A stretch of 29,593 nt of DNA from JACQCF01 sp043742785 (GCA_043742785.1 JAYTXU010000004.1:1-29593), one strand, 5' to 3'. Numbered from the stretch's first letter, positions 16,648 through 26,219 are shown. Made by a program: numbers and translations. The notes: generated from the sequence alone by a model not told the origin.

Positions 16648-19600
16648 CTAGACAGAACCAGCCCCACAGCATTTTTTGAACTTTTTGCCTGATCCGCAAA
16701 TGCACAAATCGTTACGTCCAACCTTCGGACCTGAGCGCATAGGAGCTGCCTGTGATTTTTGCTCTTGTGGATGATCTTGCTGTTGAAACATGGCCTGCCC
16801 ACCGTGGTGGGCCTGTGCTGAAGAACCAGTCGCTTGGCCAGGAACCCCCCTAGGCAAACCAGAAATTTCTTGATGAATCTCTTTTTGAGGGATACTGCTA
16901 AACACCGAACGTACTCTTTGTTCTTCATGAATAGGTTCTAATTTAAACATTAATGAAGCCGTTTCATGATTAATACTGCCATACATTTGCTTAAACAAAA
17001 AGAATCCTTCCTTCTTATATTCAACCAATGGATCTTTCTGACCTAAGGCACGCAGAGAAATCCCATCCTTCACCTGATCCATAATATACAAATGATCCTT
17101 CCATTTACTATCAATGGTATGTAAAAGCACCGTACGCTCCATGCGTCGCGTAATCTCTGCACCTATTTGTGATTCTTTAATTTCATAAGCCTTCATCAAA
17201 TAATCGCCCAGAATCGATTTGACCGTCTGCGCATTGCCATCTTTCAATTCTTCTTTAATGGAATTTAAATCCACACCAAATTTAGAAATGAATTCAACAG
17301 CCAACACATCAAAAGAAACATGGCCGTCAGTTACTAAAGCAAAATTAGCATCCACCATTTCATCTGAAAAGGAAAGAATGGCATCCTGAACAATATCTTT
17401 TAAATTCTCTCCTTCGAGAATAGAGCGACGCAAATTATAAATAACCTCACGTTGTTTGTTCATCACATTGTCATAATCCAATAATTGCTTACGGATTTCA
17501 AAGTTATAATTCTCCACTCTCTTTTGAGCCACTTCCAGAGCACCGGAAACCATGCGAGATTCAATGACCTGACCTTCTTCCATCCCTAATTTATCCATAA
17601 CAAACATAATTCTATCGGAGGCAAACAAACGCATCAAATCATCTTGCAGAGATACATAAAATCTTGATTCGCCAGGATCTCCCTGACGACCACAACGGCC
17701 GCGCAACTGATTATCGATACGTCTAGACTCATGACGTTCTGTTCCAATAACTCGTAATCCACCAGCACCAGTCACTTGATCACGTTCTTCTTTTGTTTGT
17801 TCACGATACTGATCAATAAATATCTTAACTAATTCTTCCTGCTCTTCAGGAGAAGCATTTTTGTTCTTCTCTAACACTAAAGCTCTCGCTAAATACTGCG
17901 CGTTACCTCCCAAGACAATATCTGTTCCACGACCTGCCATATTAGTAGCAATCGTCACTCCCCCAAAACGACCTGCCTGGGCAATGATATGAGCCTCTAA
18001 TTCATGGTACTTAGCATTCAGTACCCGATGAGGGACTCCTTTTTTGGTTAACAAGGAGCCAATAAGTTCGGATTTCTCAATCGAAATAGTTCCCACCAAA
18101 ACTGGTTGACCACGTTTATTACATTCGGCTATTTCGTCAACAACTGCATTGTATTTCTCTCCTTCTGTCTTATAAATACAATCCGCGTTGTTCTTACGTG
18201 CCATTGGTTTATTCGTTGGAATAACTACACAATCCAAATTATAAATCTGTTTAAATTCATTCGCTTCCGTGTACGCAGTTCCAGTCATACCGGACAATTT
18301 ACTATACATACGAAAATAATTCTGAAAGGTAATAGTCGCAAGTGTTTGATTTTCACGTTCAATCTTAATTCCCTCTTTGGCTTCTACTGCTTGATGCAAT
18401 CCATCCGACCATCTGCGGCCTGGCATCATACGCCCGGTAAACTCATCAACAATCATAACCTTGCCTTCTTTAACGACATATTCCACATCACGCTTAAAGA
18501 ATTCTTTAGCACGCAAAGAACACAAAACATGATGACGGTATTCAGCCGTATCAATATCGTGAAGATGGGCTACCCCAAACATTTTAGCTGCTTTTTCTTC
18601 ACCCGCCTCCGTTAAGGAAACAGACTTAGCTTTTTCATCAGCCAAATAATCAAATCCTTCTCCTAGATTTTCACCTTTGTGCTTGGCTTCAATCTCTTGA
18701 GATTCAGTGACACGACGGCCTTTTAATTCTTTAGAGATTTGAAACGCCTTATAATATTTATCCGTCGATTCTTCGGCAGGGCCTGAAATAATCAATGGGG
18801 TACGGGCTTCGTCAACTAAAATACTATCGACTTCATCCACAATGGCATAATGATGGCCACGCTGCACCATTTCTTCCTTCATAGAAACCATGTTGTCGCG
18901 CAAATAATCAAAACCAAATTCATTATTCGTTCCATAAGTAATGTCACAGCCATAGGCGCCCTGACGTTCCCTGGGGCTCATATCATGCACAATACATCCA
19001 ACACTTAATCCTAAAAATTCATAAATCGGCCCCATCCAATGACGGTCACGATTAGCCAAGTAATCATTCACCGTAATAACATGAACGCCGTCTCCAGTCA
19101 GCGCATTCACATACGCTGGCAAGGTGGCTACCAAGGTTTTGCCTTCACCTGTTGTCATCTCCGCGATACCTCCTTGATGCAAAACCATTCCTCCCACTAA
19201 CTGCACATCAAAATGTCGCATATTCATCAGTCTTTTACTTGTTTCACGAACAACAGCAAACGCTTCATTAAGAATCTCATCGAGGACTTTTTGTTTAGCT
19301 TCATTTAATTCTTTACCTATACGTTTGATCTCTAAGGAACTGTTTTCACGTTCCTGGGCAGAGGAGGCGCTACGGTAATTCGCTAAAGCCTTTTCATATT
19401 CACCACGTTTAAAAGCAATTGCCTTTTCAATTCTTCCCTTAAACTCATTTGTTTTATTCTTTAATTGATCATCTGATAAAGCACTAATAACAGACTCCAG
19501 AGAACATATCTGAGCTGTACGTACAGCTAATTTTCTCACCAACCCAATCGATGGTAGAGGTGCCTCGGGATGGATATTCACCTGTACCGAAGGCTTTAAT

Positions 19601-19659
19601 TTATTAATAAAACTCTGCGCTGAACTAACAGCTGATTTTCTAAAAAGAAGGTTGATCAT
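16648..19659 (-). CDS. secA: Preprotein translocase ATPase SecA
   Basis: SecA drives post-translational export through SecYEG. The 1003 residues carry Walker A (TGEGKT, ~167-172), the DEAD-type Walker B region VDEVDSILVDEARTP (~275), the preprotein cross-linking and scaffold regions, and the second helicase lobe with HESRRIDNQLRGRCGRQGDPG, where the arginine finger lies. The C-terminal zinc/SecB-binding motif is CICGSGKKFKKCCG (~984-997). It is longer than E. coli SecA (901), partly through insertions in the middle and a Gln/Gly-rich linker before the zinc tail. The ATG overlaps the RF2 stop by 4 bp (ATGA), so translation is coupled. Confidence 0.97.
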   Translation of the reverse strand: MINLLFRKSAVSSAQSFINKLKPSVQVNIHPEAPLPSIGLVRKLAVRTAQICSLESVISALSDDQLKNKTNEFKGRIEKAIAFKRGEYEKALANYRSASSAQERENSSLEIKRIGKELNEAKQKVLDEILNEAFAVVRETSKRLMNMRHFDVQLVGGMVLHQGGIAEMTTGEGKTLVATLPAYVNALTGDGVHVITVNDYLANRDRHWMGPIYEFLGLSVGCIVHDMSPRERQGAYGCDITYGTNNEFGFDYLRDNMVSMKEEMVQRGHHYAIVDEVDSILVDEARTPLIISGPAEESTDKYYKAFQISKELKGRRVTESQEIEAKHKGENLGEGFDYLADEKAKSVSLTEAGEEKAAKMFGVAHLHDIDTAEYRHHVLCSLRAKEFFKRDVEYVVKEGKVMIVDEFTGRMMPGRRWSDGLHQAVEAKEGIKIERENQTLATITFQNYFRMYSKLSGMTGTAYTEANEFKQIYNLDCVVIPTNKPMARKNNADCIYKTEGEKYNAVVDEIAECNKRGQPVLVGTISIEKSELIGSLLTKKGVPHRVLNAKYHELEAHIIAQAGRFGGVTIATNMAGRGTDIVLGGNAQYLARALVLEKNKNASPEEQEELVKIFIDQYREQTKEERDQVTGAGGLRVIGTERHESRRIDNQLRGRCGRQGDPGESRFYVSLQDDLMRLFASDRIMFVMDKLGMEEGQVIESRMVSGALEVAQKRVENYNFEIRKQLLDYDNVMNKQREVIYNLRRSILEGENLKDIVQDAILSFSDEMVDANFALVTDGHVSFDVLAVEFISKFGVDLNSIKEELKDGNAQTVKSILGDYLMKAYEIKESQIGAEITRRMERTVLLHTIDSKWKDHLYIMDQVKDGISLRALGQKDPLVEYKKEGFFLFKQMYGSINHETASLMFKLEPIHEEQRVRSVFSSIPQKEIHQEISGLPRGVPGQATGSSAQAHHGGQAMFQQQDHPQEQKSQAAPMRSGPKVGRNDLCICGSGKKFKKCCGAGSV

Positions 19660-20787
19660 ATGTCCTCTGACTTTTCTTTAAGTTTCTTGTCCCTATCTTC
19701 GGGTTTTGTTTTTAAATATCCATGAATAAAACTTTCAATATCACCATCTAACACTTTTCCAGCATTACCTGTTTCAACTCCGCTTCTGTGGTCCTTGACC
19801 ATTAAATAGGGGTGCAACACATAAGAACGAATCTGAGAACCCCATTCAATTTTCTGTTTATCGCCTGCCTCTTTATTCATAGCTGCTTCTTTCTCACGCA
19901 GCTTGACTTCATAAAGCCTAGCTCGCAAAACCTTCATCGCTCTGACTTTATTTTGCAATTGAGATCGTTCTTTTTGAGATTGCGCCACCAAACCCGTCGG
20001 CAAGTGGGTAATACGAACAGCTGAATCGGTGGTATTAACACTTTGCCCGCCAGGACCTGAAGCGCGAAACACGTCAATGCGCAATTCACCAGGATCGATA
20101 GGCACTTCAATATCATCTTCCACTTCAGGAATCACTTCCACAGAAGCAAAAGATGTATGTCGACGTTTATTGGAATCAAAAGGAGAAATACGCACCAATC
20201 GATGCACTCCTTTTTCTGCTTTCAAATAGCCGTAAGCTTTATCCCCTTCCATACGCAAAGTAACATTCTTAATCCCCGCTTCATCACCATGAAGAATATC
20301 AATAATCTCACACTTATAATTCTTGATATCCGCATAACGACTGTACATACGCATAAGCATAGAAGCCCAATCACAGCTTTCTGTTCCACCAGCACCGGCA
20401 TTAATACTTAAAAGAGCACTACTTCTATCAAATGGTCCACTTAACATCGCCTCTAGTTCCAAGGCATCAATAGCTTCTCTTAATGCTCCCACTTCCTCTG
20501 ACAATTGCTTAGCCATTTCATCGTCAGAATCTGCTAAGCTCAAAAATTCTTTTCCTTCATTCACACGCTTCAGATATTCCGTAAAAGGCTCAACGATATT
20601 CTTTAAACCTTTAAGCTCCTGCATCAACTTATTGGACTTGTCTTGATTATCCCAAAATCCTTCTTCAGACATTTGCGCTTGAATATCCGCTATAGATCGT
20701 TCTTTTGCGCCCAAGTCAAAGATACCCCCTTAGGCCAGCCAGCCTTTGGGCAAGTTCATCAAATTGTTTATCAAGATTATCTAACAT
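19656..20787 (-). CDS. prfB: Peptide chain release factor 2, with programmed +1 frameshift
   Basis: RF2 ends translation at UGA and UAA. The first reading frame starts at ATG 20787 (MLDNLDKQFDELAQ) and reaches an in-frame TGA at 20718-20716 after 23 codons. A +1 shift at CTT-TGA-C continues as LDLGAKERSIADIQ to the stop at 19656, giving about 376 residues. The codon-recognition tripeptide SPF (~201-203) and the catalytic GGQ (~246, in GPGGQSVNTTDSAVR) are present. The gene starts 4 nt after the upstream lipoprotein stop and overlaps secA. Autoregulation by RF2 level follows from the frameshift, as known in E. coli. Treat the CDS as a join skipping base 20718. Confidence 0.96.
20715..20730 (-). 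promoter_or_regulatory. prfB programmed +1 frameshift site
   Basis: The minus strand reads AGGGGGTATCTTTGAC. This is the canonical arrangement of an internal Shine-Dalgarno (AGGGGG), a 3-nt spacer, the slippery CTT codon and the weak stop TGA followed by C. It matches the E. coli prfB site base for base through TGAC. Confidence 0.96.
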
Positions 20788-20791
20788 CTCT

Positions 20792-21382
20792 TTACATTCT
20801 CTTTAAAATTATTTTATCTGTTAAAGGAAAAGCCAAATCATTACCCTTAAGATTTTGAAATACCTTCACCAACTCCACAGACGATGCCGTCAGCATAATC
20901 TCACAATAATCCCCACAGTTACCTTCTATCGATCCCATCGACGGATTGGTATTGAAAAACTCTGTCAGCCATTTTTGATTCAAAGGTGTCAAAGCAAGCC
21001 CTTCCTTAACCTGTTCAACCTTAAAAATGCCGTGCGTCAACTTCATGTAATCATTAAATTCTTCAAGTTTATGACGACTTACATTAAGGGTATAATCCAT
21101 GTATTCCTGAGCTTCCACTTTAAAAATATTTACCTCTAAGAAAACCGGGATCTTGCCTGACTGTTTCAGAATTAATTGATGCCCCTTCACCTCAACATCA
21201 ATCGATTCCTTCGACGGAATATCTTCACCCCTGGATTTTATAGTTCTCCATTTTCCTTCTATCTCCTTGGGAGTTTCAATAACAATGTCCTGAGTATAAA
21301 AAGGATTAATGGATTTAACCAAGCATCCGCTTAGTCCTAAGGCGCAAACAATAACAGTTGTTATGATTTTCAATTTCTTCAT
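20792..21382 (-). CDS. Lipoprotein of unknown function
   Basis: The 196-residue protein has a lipoprotein signal ending LSGC with Cys20 as the modified residue. After the cysteine comes VKSINPFYT and then EIEGKWRTI, which resembles the opening of lipocalin-like or small beta-barrel lipoproteins. The remainder alternates strands and ends in a helix (ASSVELVKVFQNL). It overlaps the ychF stop by one base (TAATG) and ends 4 nt before prfB, so it is cotranscribed with translation and secretion genes. No more specific function can be assigned. Confidence 0.85.
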   Translation of the reverse strand: MKKLKIITTVIVCALGLSGCLVKSINPFYTQDIVIETPKEIEGKWRTIKSRGEDIPSKESIDVEVKGHQLILKQSGKIPVFLEVNIFKVEAQEYMDYTLNVSRHKLEEFNDYMKLTHGIFKVEQVKEGLALTPLNQKWLTEFFNTNPSMGSIEGNCGDYCEIMLTASSVELVKVFQNLKGNDLAFPLTDKIILKRM

Positions 21383-22455
21383 TAGACACTAAAACGAAAA
21401 TGCGCTGCATCTCCGTCCTTCATTTCATAATCCTTGCCTTCAAGAGTTACTAAATTCTTCTCTTGAAGAGCTTTGTAAGTGCCTAATTTAGCTAAATCAT
21501 CATACTTATAAATTTCTGCTCGAATAAACCCACGTTCAATATCGCTATGAATTTTACCAGCAGCTTTTATAGCCTTTGTTCCTTTAGGAATCATCCACGC
21601 ATGTACTTCCTGCGGTCCTGCTGTAAAGAAACAAATCTGTCCTAATAACTCTTTCCCTGCTTGAGCTAACCTGGCTAATCCTGGAGATGTAATCCCAGCA
21701 GCTTGATAATACTCCAAACGTTCTTCTACAGGGAGCTGAACAATTTCAGCTTCTAGTTTTGTAGATAAAGTAATTAAGGATGCCCCTTCTTTGGCAGCGC
21801 GCTCACGTAAAGGTTTAAGCAAGGCCTCATCAACTTCACCTTCATCGGTATTAGCCACATAAAGAAGAGGTTTTCCCGTTAAGAATTGAAATTCTTGATA
21901 CGTTTCAATAGGTAATCCTTGATTACGAGCAGGAATTCCTTCATTAAAACCTTTCATCAATTGTGTTAAGATCTCACATCTATCTTTAGCCGTCTGATCG
22001 CCGGACTTAGCTGTCTTCATCCATTTCTCTAAACCCTTTTGAGCCTGCTGCACATCCGCTAATAAAAGTTCTGTTTCAATAATTTCTGAAGCATTGAGAG
22101 GATTTAATTCACTCATCACGTTGACAATATTTTCATCTTTAAAACAACGTACCACATGGGCAATAGCATCAACCGAACGAATATTCGCTAAAAATTTATT
22201 TCCTAAACCCTCTCCCTGACTAGCACCCGCTACAATACCAGCAATATCTACGAATCGAATCCCAGCAGGAACAAGTTTTTGTGAGCCCCATTCTTTTGCA
22301 AAAATTTCCATCCTAGCATCTGGCAAAGGAACCACTCCAATATTAGGTTCAATTGTTGTAAAAGGAAAATTCTCAGCCGCTGCTGCAGCACCAGTTAACG
22401 CATTAAACAAAGACGATTTACCGACGTTTGGTAAACCTACGATTCCTATTTCCAT
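21382..22455 (-). CDS. ychF: Ribosome-binding ATPase YchF/EngD
   Basis: A 357-residue Obg-family P-loop protein. Walker A is GLPNVGKSS (7-15). The switch region is FPFTTIEPNIGVVPLPD, followed by G3-type DIAGIVAGAS. The specificity loop reads NTDE (~201-204) in place of NKxD, which explains the family's preference for ATP over GTP. A helical coiled-coil insertion follows G3, and a C-terminal TGS domain ends in KDYEMKDGDAAHFRFSV. Length is typical (363 in E. coli). A Shine-Dalgarno AAGG lies 7 nt before the ATG, and the phosphorylase gene ends about 10 bp upstream. Confidence 0.97.
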   Translation of the reverse strand: MEIGIVGLPNVGKSSLFNALTGAAAAAENFPFTTIEPNIGVVPLPDARMEIFAKEWGSQKLVPAGIRFVDIAGIVAGASQGEGLGNKFLANIRSVDAIAHVVRCFKDENIVNVMSELNPLNASEIIETELLLADVQQAQKGLEKWMKTAKSGDQTAKDRCEILTQLMKGFNEGIPARNQGLPIETYQEFQFLTGKPLLYVANTDEGEVDEALLKPLRERAAKEGASLITLSTKLEAEIVQLPVEERLEYYQAAGITSPGLARLAQAGKELLGQICFFTAGPQEVHAWMIPKGTKAIKAAGKIHSDIERGFIRAEIYKYDDLAKLGTYKALQEKNLVTLEGKDYEMKDGDAAHFRFSV

Positions 22456-22464
22456 GATAATACC

Positions 22465-25218
22465 TTAACTCCGCTTTTTAGTCTGACTTGCGGGATTAGC
22501 CTTATAAACATCTAACACGACACAAATATGAATTTCTTGTGTTTTAACAATTTGTTCGCGCTTAAATTTTATGGAAGCTTGGGTTATGGCTTCGCCAACA
22601 ATCGGCTGACCGTTTAGAGTGACCTGCTTAATACTGTACGAGCCCACATCCAATTTCTTAAGATTATGATACTCCACGGTTACTTTCTTCTCGGCAAATT
22701 GACAAACAACACTAGCCATTCCCTTGCTGTTAAACTCATTCTTAACTAGCTGCGGGGCAAGCAGCAAGTCACCGCTAACACCTCGAACACCAAAAGCCTG
22801 TGTCAGTTGCGTTAAAACCAGCCAACTGGCTGAACCTGTCAGATAATGATACATTCCCCGCCCAGTTGAGTCAAAATATTCAGGAATCCCAGGATAAATC
22901 TTACTACGCTCTGCGTTAGACGCCATTTGATAAATTGATTGAATCACTTCATAACCTTCACGAGCAAACCCACGAGTGTAAAGAGCATAAGCATACATGA
23001 CGATCATATGACTAAAAAATGCTCCATTTTCCTTAGTGCCATAAGCAAACCCAAACGCACGTCCAAAATCCAAATAATGCCTTAATCCAAAATCTGTATT
23101 AAGACGATAACCTCCCAATTTCTTATCTTTAAGAAATTTATTAACAGCCCCAATAACAGCTTCAACTTCACTCGTCTGTGCCATCCCACTCATAATAGAA
23201 AATACTTGGCCTGTTAATGTCATACGAATCTTGCCATCACGAAGACCCTCAACTTTTTCTGCTTTGTTATCATAATACCCGTTAAACCACTGATACTTCT
23301 TGCCACCAGCTTCTACGGTCACCTTCTCTTGACGGCGAATCTGTGCAAAAATCCAATGAGCCTTGTGACGTAAATCGCGGGCGACATCGCTAATCGCCAC
23401 ATCGACGGACTCTCCGCTAACAAAGGGCTGAACACTATGAAAATATTTACCAAAGAGATACTCATGCTTGGCTTTAGCATGATCATAATTAACCGGATGC
23501 TCTCCTAAAGTATCTAGTAAAATCAAAATTTCCTTAGCACAATGAATCGTCTTGCTCCCTTTGACCTCTCCTAATTTCTCAATTAAATCTGCCAACTTTA
23601 GAAGATTGGATCCATAAAAAGACATAAAGGCAACGCTCTCGCCTTTAACAAACGCCATATCTAATCCATCATTCCAATCCGCACTCTCTAAGCGCGTTAT
23701 ATTATGTTCACCTACATTAAAAAACTGTACTAAATTCTGAACTAACAAATGTTCAAGAATTGTTCCTTCGTAGGCCTGACCCTTCTTATCCAAAAGATGA
23801 TTTCCATGACTATTAATCCAACCTAAATCTTTTTCCATGGTGCGAGAAATTTGAGGATCCTTAAAATACTTCTGCTTTTGTAAAAGCAGATTAAAATCGC
23901 CAGTTTGATCAATATAGAGAAGAATGGTTAAAAACGGCCATGCCCCATGATCCATCCATACACGAGTAATGGCATTGCGATCGGCCAAAAATTCTCCGGG
24001 CTTTGTTCCAATAATAGTAGCATTGCTCCCGTCGATACGTATCCCTGCACAATTATTAACCAAGTTCTCACGCACTAAATGAGGCTCAATTAAAATTAAA
24101 GAAAGCAGATCCTGCCAAATATCTCTCCAGCCCTTACCTCCCTTACCATAATCATGATCTGGCAAAAATGAACAACCGAAAATACGACGAAGGATTGGCT
24201 GAAGAGTAACCCAGCGCATCCATGAATTAAAATCTTCCTTGCCGCTTTTAAATTCAATTGAAGAAATTTTATCTAACCAAAATTTTTTATTAGAAGATAA
24301 AGCTCTTTCAAAATTCTCCGATGAATCAAAATAGCTAAAATGATCTTTAGCCTGTTGACTGTTAGCGGCAATACCAATACCAATAATATAATCAACGCTC
24401 TTTCCAGATTTTAAGATGATCGACTTAAAACGCAAAGCTCCAACCACTTCCTTACCTTGACAATTCTCTGCGCTTAAAATTTTTGGATCAAGATTCTTAA
24501 TAACCGCTTCAGGGGCATTTAAAGAACCCCCTTCGCCATAAAAACTCTCTGCAGTTGGAAAGCTTCCCAACAATCCTAAAGCTTTATCTTGTCTGCCAAA
24601 CACATAATAAACCAGACTAATATCTCTGTGGCCTTTCTCATTAAAAGCCATGGTGGGTTTAACCAACACTCCATCCTTAGTCTGCTCCACGCGGTTTAAT
24701 AAAGCTGTCACATGTTCATGATCATGTTTGTTAGCTAAAGACCTGCCGAAAATAGGAATTGCTGCGGTAGGTGTTAAACTTATTACTTTTCGAGAAACAT
24801 TTTTAATCGTCACTCTCATCAATTCAAGAGATTCATTGGAAGAAGGAACAAAATTAACAACCGTCAATAAAAGCCCCGCTGATTTGTGCATCCGTTCTAA
24901 CTTATGCCATAAGGGACCGATGGTAACATTCGCTGAATCAGAAGAACTTTCTTGAGATAATGAAAAAACTCCTTTGCCTTTAATAAAAACAAAAAAATCT
25001 CTTAAAGGAGAACGCAAATCCTCCCTTGAAGCAGGCTTAGTGATGTAGTGATATTTATCAATTTTAATATCCCCGCTAAGGGAAGAACTAATAGAAGACT
25101 TGACGGAATGAGCCTCTGGTCCACTCAAAGGCATGTAAATGGTCTTGATACCGGATGCCCCAGGAGATGAAAAAGTCACTCCGTCGCTATGATATTGATA
25201 AAAAAACTTATTAATCAT
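22465..25218 (-). CDS. GH94-like disaccharide/oligosaccharide phosphorylase
   Basis: A 917-residue protein of the cellobiose/chitobiose phosphorylase type, which splits beta-glycosidic bonds with phosphate to yield a sugar 1-phosphate. The N-terminal ~290 residues are the beta-sandwich, and the (alpha/alpha)6 catalytic domain contains GWRDIWQDLLSL (~360-372). The general acid is in DWNDG (514-518), probably Asp514 or Asp517 by family analogy. KENGAFFSH follows, as does the phosphate-binding-like TGSASW. It is somewhat longer than classical cellobiose phosphorylases (~800). The acceptor sugar cannot be read from sequence. No lyase- or transferase-specific domains are seen. No Shine-Dalgarno precedes the start. 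It heads the operon with ychF, prfB and secA. Confidence 0.85.
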   Translation of the reverse strand: MINKFFYQYHSDGVTFSSPGASGIKTIYMPLSGPEAHSVKSSISSSLSGDIKIDKYHYITKPASREDLRSPLRDFFVFIKGKGVFSLSQESSSDSANVTIGPLWHKLERMHKSAGLLLTVVNFVPSSNESLELMRVTIKNVSRKVISLTPTAAIPIFGRSLANKHDHEHVTALLNRVEQTKDGVLVKPTMAFNEKGHRDISLVYYVFGRQDKALGLLGSFPTAESFYGEGGSLNAPEAVIKNLDPKILSAENCQGKEVVGALRFKSIILKSGKSVDYIIGIGIAANSQQAKDHFSYFDSSENFERALSSNKKFWLDKISSIEFKSGKEDFNSWMRWVTLQPILRRIFGCSFLPDHDYGKGGKGWRDIWQDLLSLILIEPHLVRENLVNNCAGIRIDGSNATIIGTKPGEFLADRNAITRVWMDHGAWPFLTILLYIDQTGDFNLLLQKQKYFKDPQISRTMEKDLGWINSHGNHLLDKKGQAYEGTILEHLLVQNLVQFFNVGEHNITRLESADWNDGLDMAFVKGESVAFMSFYGSNLLKLADLIEKLGEVKGSKTIHCAKEILILLDTLGEHPVNYDHAKAKHEYLFGKYFHSVQPFVSGESVDVAISDVARDLRHKAHWIFAQIRRQEKVTVEAGGKKYQWFNGYYDNKAEKVEGLRDGKIRMTLTGQVFSIMSGMAQTSEVEAVIGAVNKFLKDKKLGGYRLNTDFGLRHYLDFGRAFGFAYGTKENGAFFSHMIVMYAYALYTRGFAREGYEVIQSIYQMASNAERSKIYPGIPEYFDSTGRGMYHYLTGSASWLVLTQLTQAFGVRGVSGDLLLAPQLVKNEFNSKGMASVVCQFAEKKVTVEYHNLKKLDVGSYSIKQVTLNGQPIVGEAITQASIKFKREQIVKTQEIHICVVLDVYKANPASQTKKRS

Positions 25219-25226
25219 AATCGCAT

Positions 25227-25255
25227 AAGATAACAGAAGATTGGTTCTTAGTAAA
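25227..25255 (-). promoter_or_regulatory. Promoter upstream of the phosphorylase, predicted near-leaderless
   Basis: TTTACT (25255-25250), 17 bp, and extended TGT-TATCTT (-10 at 25232-25227) predict a start near 25220, two bases before the ATG at 25218. No ribosome site is visible. The -35 match is weak. Confidence 0.45.
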
Positions 25256-25270
25256 TAGAGAAGAGTGACT

Positions 25271-25597
25271 TCAGGAGGCGAGACTAAATTTAAACAAACG
25301 GTGCATTTTCATAAAATTGACTTCATCAAACTGCAGACCAATATCCCACATGGTCGTATTGGTAGGCTTACTCCACATCACTCTGCCACTTAATGTTAAA
25401 GGTTCATAGCCATCAGGTAATTCAACTTCTAAATCAATACGATCATTAAAAAACATTCTATCCTTGGTAATAATATTGGCACCAGCCGCAGAGGCATCTC
25501 TTAAGAACACATCACTGCCAAAGTCCCCGCGAGTATCTTTAAATTTTGCAGGAAAACGAGCAGGAAAACGATCAAATATACGGCGTTCACTATCCAT
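25271..25597 (-). CDS. PilZ-domain protein (c-di-GMP receptor), first of a pair
   Basis: The 108 residues are essentially one PilZ domain. The RxxxR loop is Arg6-Arg10 (RRIFDR) and the DxSxxG motif is Asp34, Ser36 and Gly39 (DASAAG), which together bind cyclic di-GMP. The barrel strands include GRVMWSK and WDIGLQF. It has no output domain, so it should work by binding a partner. The start has only a distant AAGG. It lies 71 bp after the second PilZ gene and may be cotranscribed with it. Confidence 0.9.
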   Translation of the reverse strand: MDSERRIFDRFPARFPAKFKDTRGDFGSDVFLRDASAAGANIITKDRMFFNDRIDLEVELPDGYEPLTLSGRVMWSKPTNTTMWDIGLQFDEVNFMKMHRLFKFSLAS

Positions 25598-25668
25598 AGA
25601 TTTTGTAAAAACCTTAAAAACTACATTTAACTTTTTTATGAAAATGGGGTAAAGACACTACAAAAAAC

Positions 25669-25995
25669 TTATGCTTCAAAATAACGATCCAGACGCTTGG
25701 GGGAACCTGAAATAACTTCATCATAGATCAATCCAATCCTAAACTGATCAGAGTCTGAAAGCTTTCTCACCCATTTAACAGTCCCAATCACTAAAACAGG
25801 ATCTGTATTAGGTTTTAACTGAATTTCAATAGCAATCTTTTCATTAATGCTATGAGAATGAGAAGAAATAAACCCAATTCCATGACGACTGATATCTACC
25901 GTTTGAGTCCCATCAAATGACGTATCACTTTTGCTTTCAACAGGTACAAAGCAATCACGACGAGATTCCGTTCGTTTATTAGACGCAACTGACAT
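25669..25995 (-). CDS. PilZ-domain protein (c-di-GMP receptor), second of the pair
   Basis: Counting from the ATG at 25995, which has GAGGA about 8 nt upstream, this is a 108-residue PilZ protein; an in-frame TTG at 26001 is too close to that site. The c-di-GMP motifs are Arg8-x3-Arg12 and Asp34, Ser36, Gly39 (DISRHG), at the same spacing as in the downstream PilZ protein, but the two are otherwise only distantly similar. The barrel includes GTVKWVRK and FRIGLIY. The pair may be an old duplication. Confidence 0.9.
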   Translation of the reverse strand: MSVASNKRTESRRDCFVPVESKSDTSFDGTQTVDISRHGIGFISSHSHSINEKIAIEIQLKPNTDPVLVIGTVKWVRKLSDSDQFRIGLIYDEVISGSPKRLDRYFEA

Positions 25996-26051
25996 ATACA
26001 ATTCCTCATAACTATTTAGATTTTAATGGGGTAACGCTTACTTCTACTGAT

Positions 26052-26079
26052 AGTATAGAACATGGAATACAAAAATCAA
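26052..26079 (-). promoter_or_regulatory. Promoter of the PilZ pair
   Basis: TTGATT (26079-26074) and TATACT (26057-26052) are separated by 16 bp, and the predicted start lies about 50 nt upstream of the PilZ start. Unlike several other operon heads here, this gene has a normal leader and a GAGGA ribosome site. Confidence 0.55.
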
Positions 26080-26184
26080 GTAAAAGCAAAATATATTTTT
26101 ATTACACAACCATATATAAACATTGGTCTTATGCTCTTACTCAATAAATATTTCACATAACCACAATAAATTCTTTCTAACTTG

Positions 26185-26212
26185 TTGATAAACTTTTAGC
26201 TGCTGTTACAAT
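26185..26212 (+). promoter_or_regulatory. Promoter of the cvpA operon, predicted leaderless
   Basis: TTGATA (26185-26190), 16 bp, and extended TGT-TACAAT (-10 at 26207-26212) place the start at about 26219, one base before the ATG at 26220. There is no Shine-Dalgarno sequence. Confidence 0.55.
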
Positions 26213-26219
26213 TATATCC

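Larger units (their letters stand above)
26002..26219. other. Divergent promoter region between the PilZ genes and the cvpA operon
   Basis: This 218-bp AT-rich gap separates the leftward PilZ genes from the rightward operon. It contains one promoter candidate for each direction, far enough apart not to overlap. I saw no other gene or repeat in it. Confidence 0.6.

Noticed and set aside
16632..16928. A 98-codon minus-strand frame
   Set aside because: It is an alternate frame over the end of secA, where the correct frame holds the zinc motif CICGSGKKFKKCC.
18106..18615. A 169-codon open frame on the plus strand
   Set aside because: It lies entirely antisense to the strongly conserved secA coding region, has no ribosome site and encodes no recognisable protein.
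20716..20718. TGA early in prfB as a nonsense mutation or assembly error
   Set aside because: It sits in the exact canonical frameshift context, so it is a programmed site.
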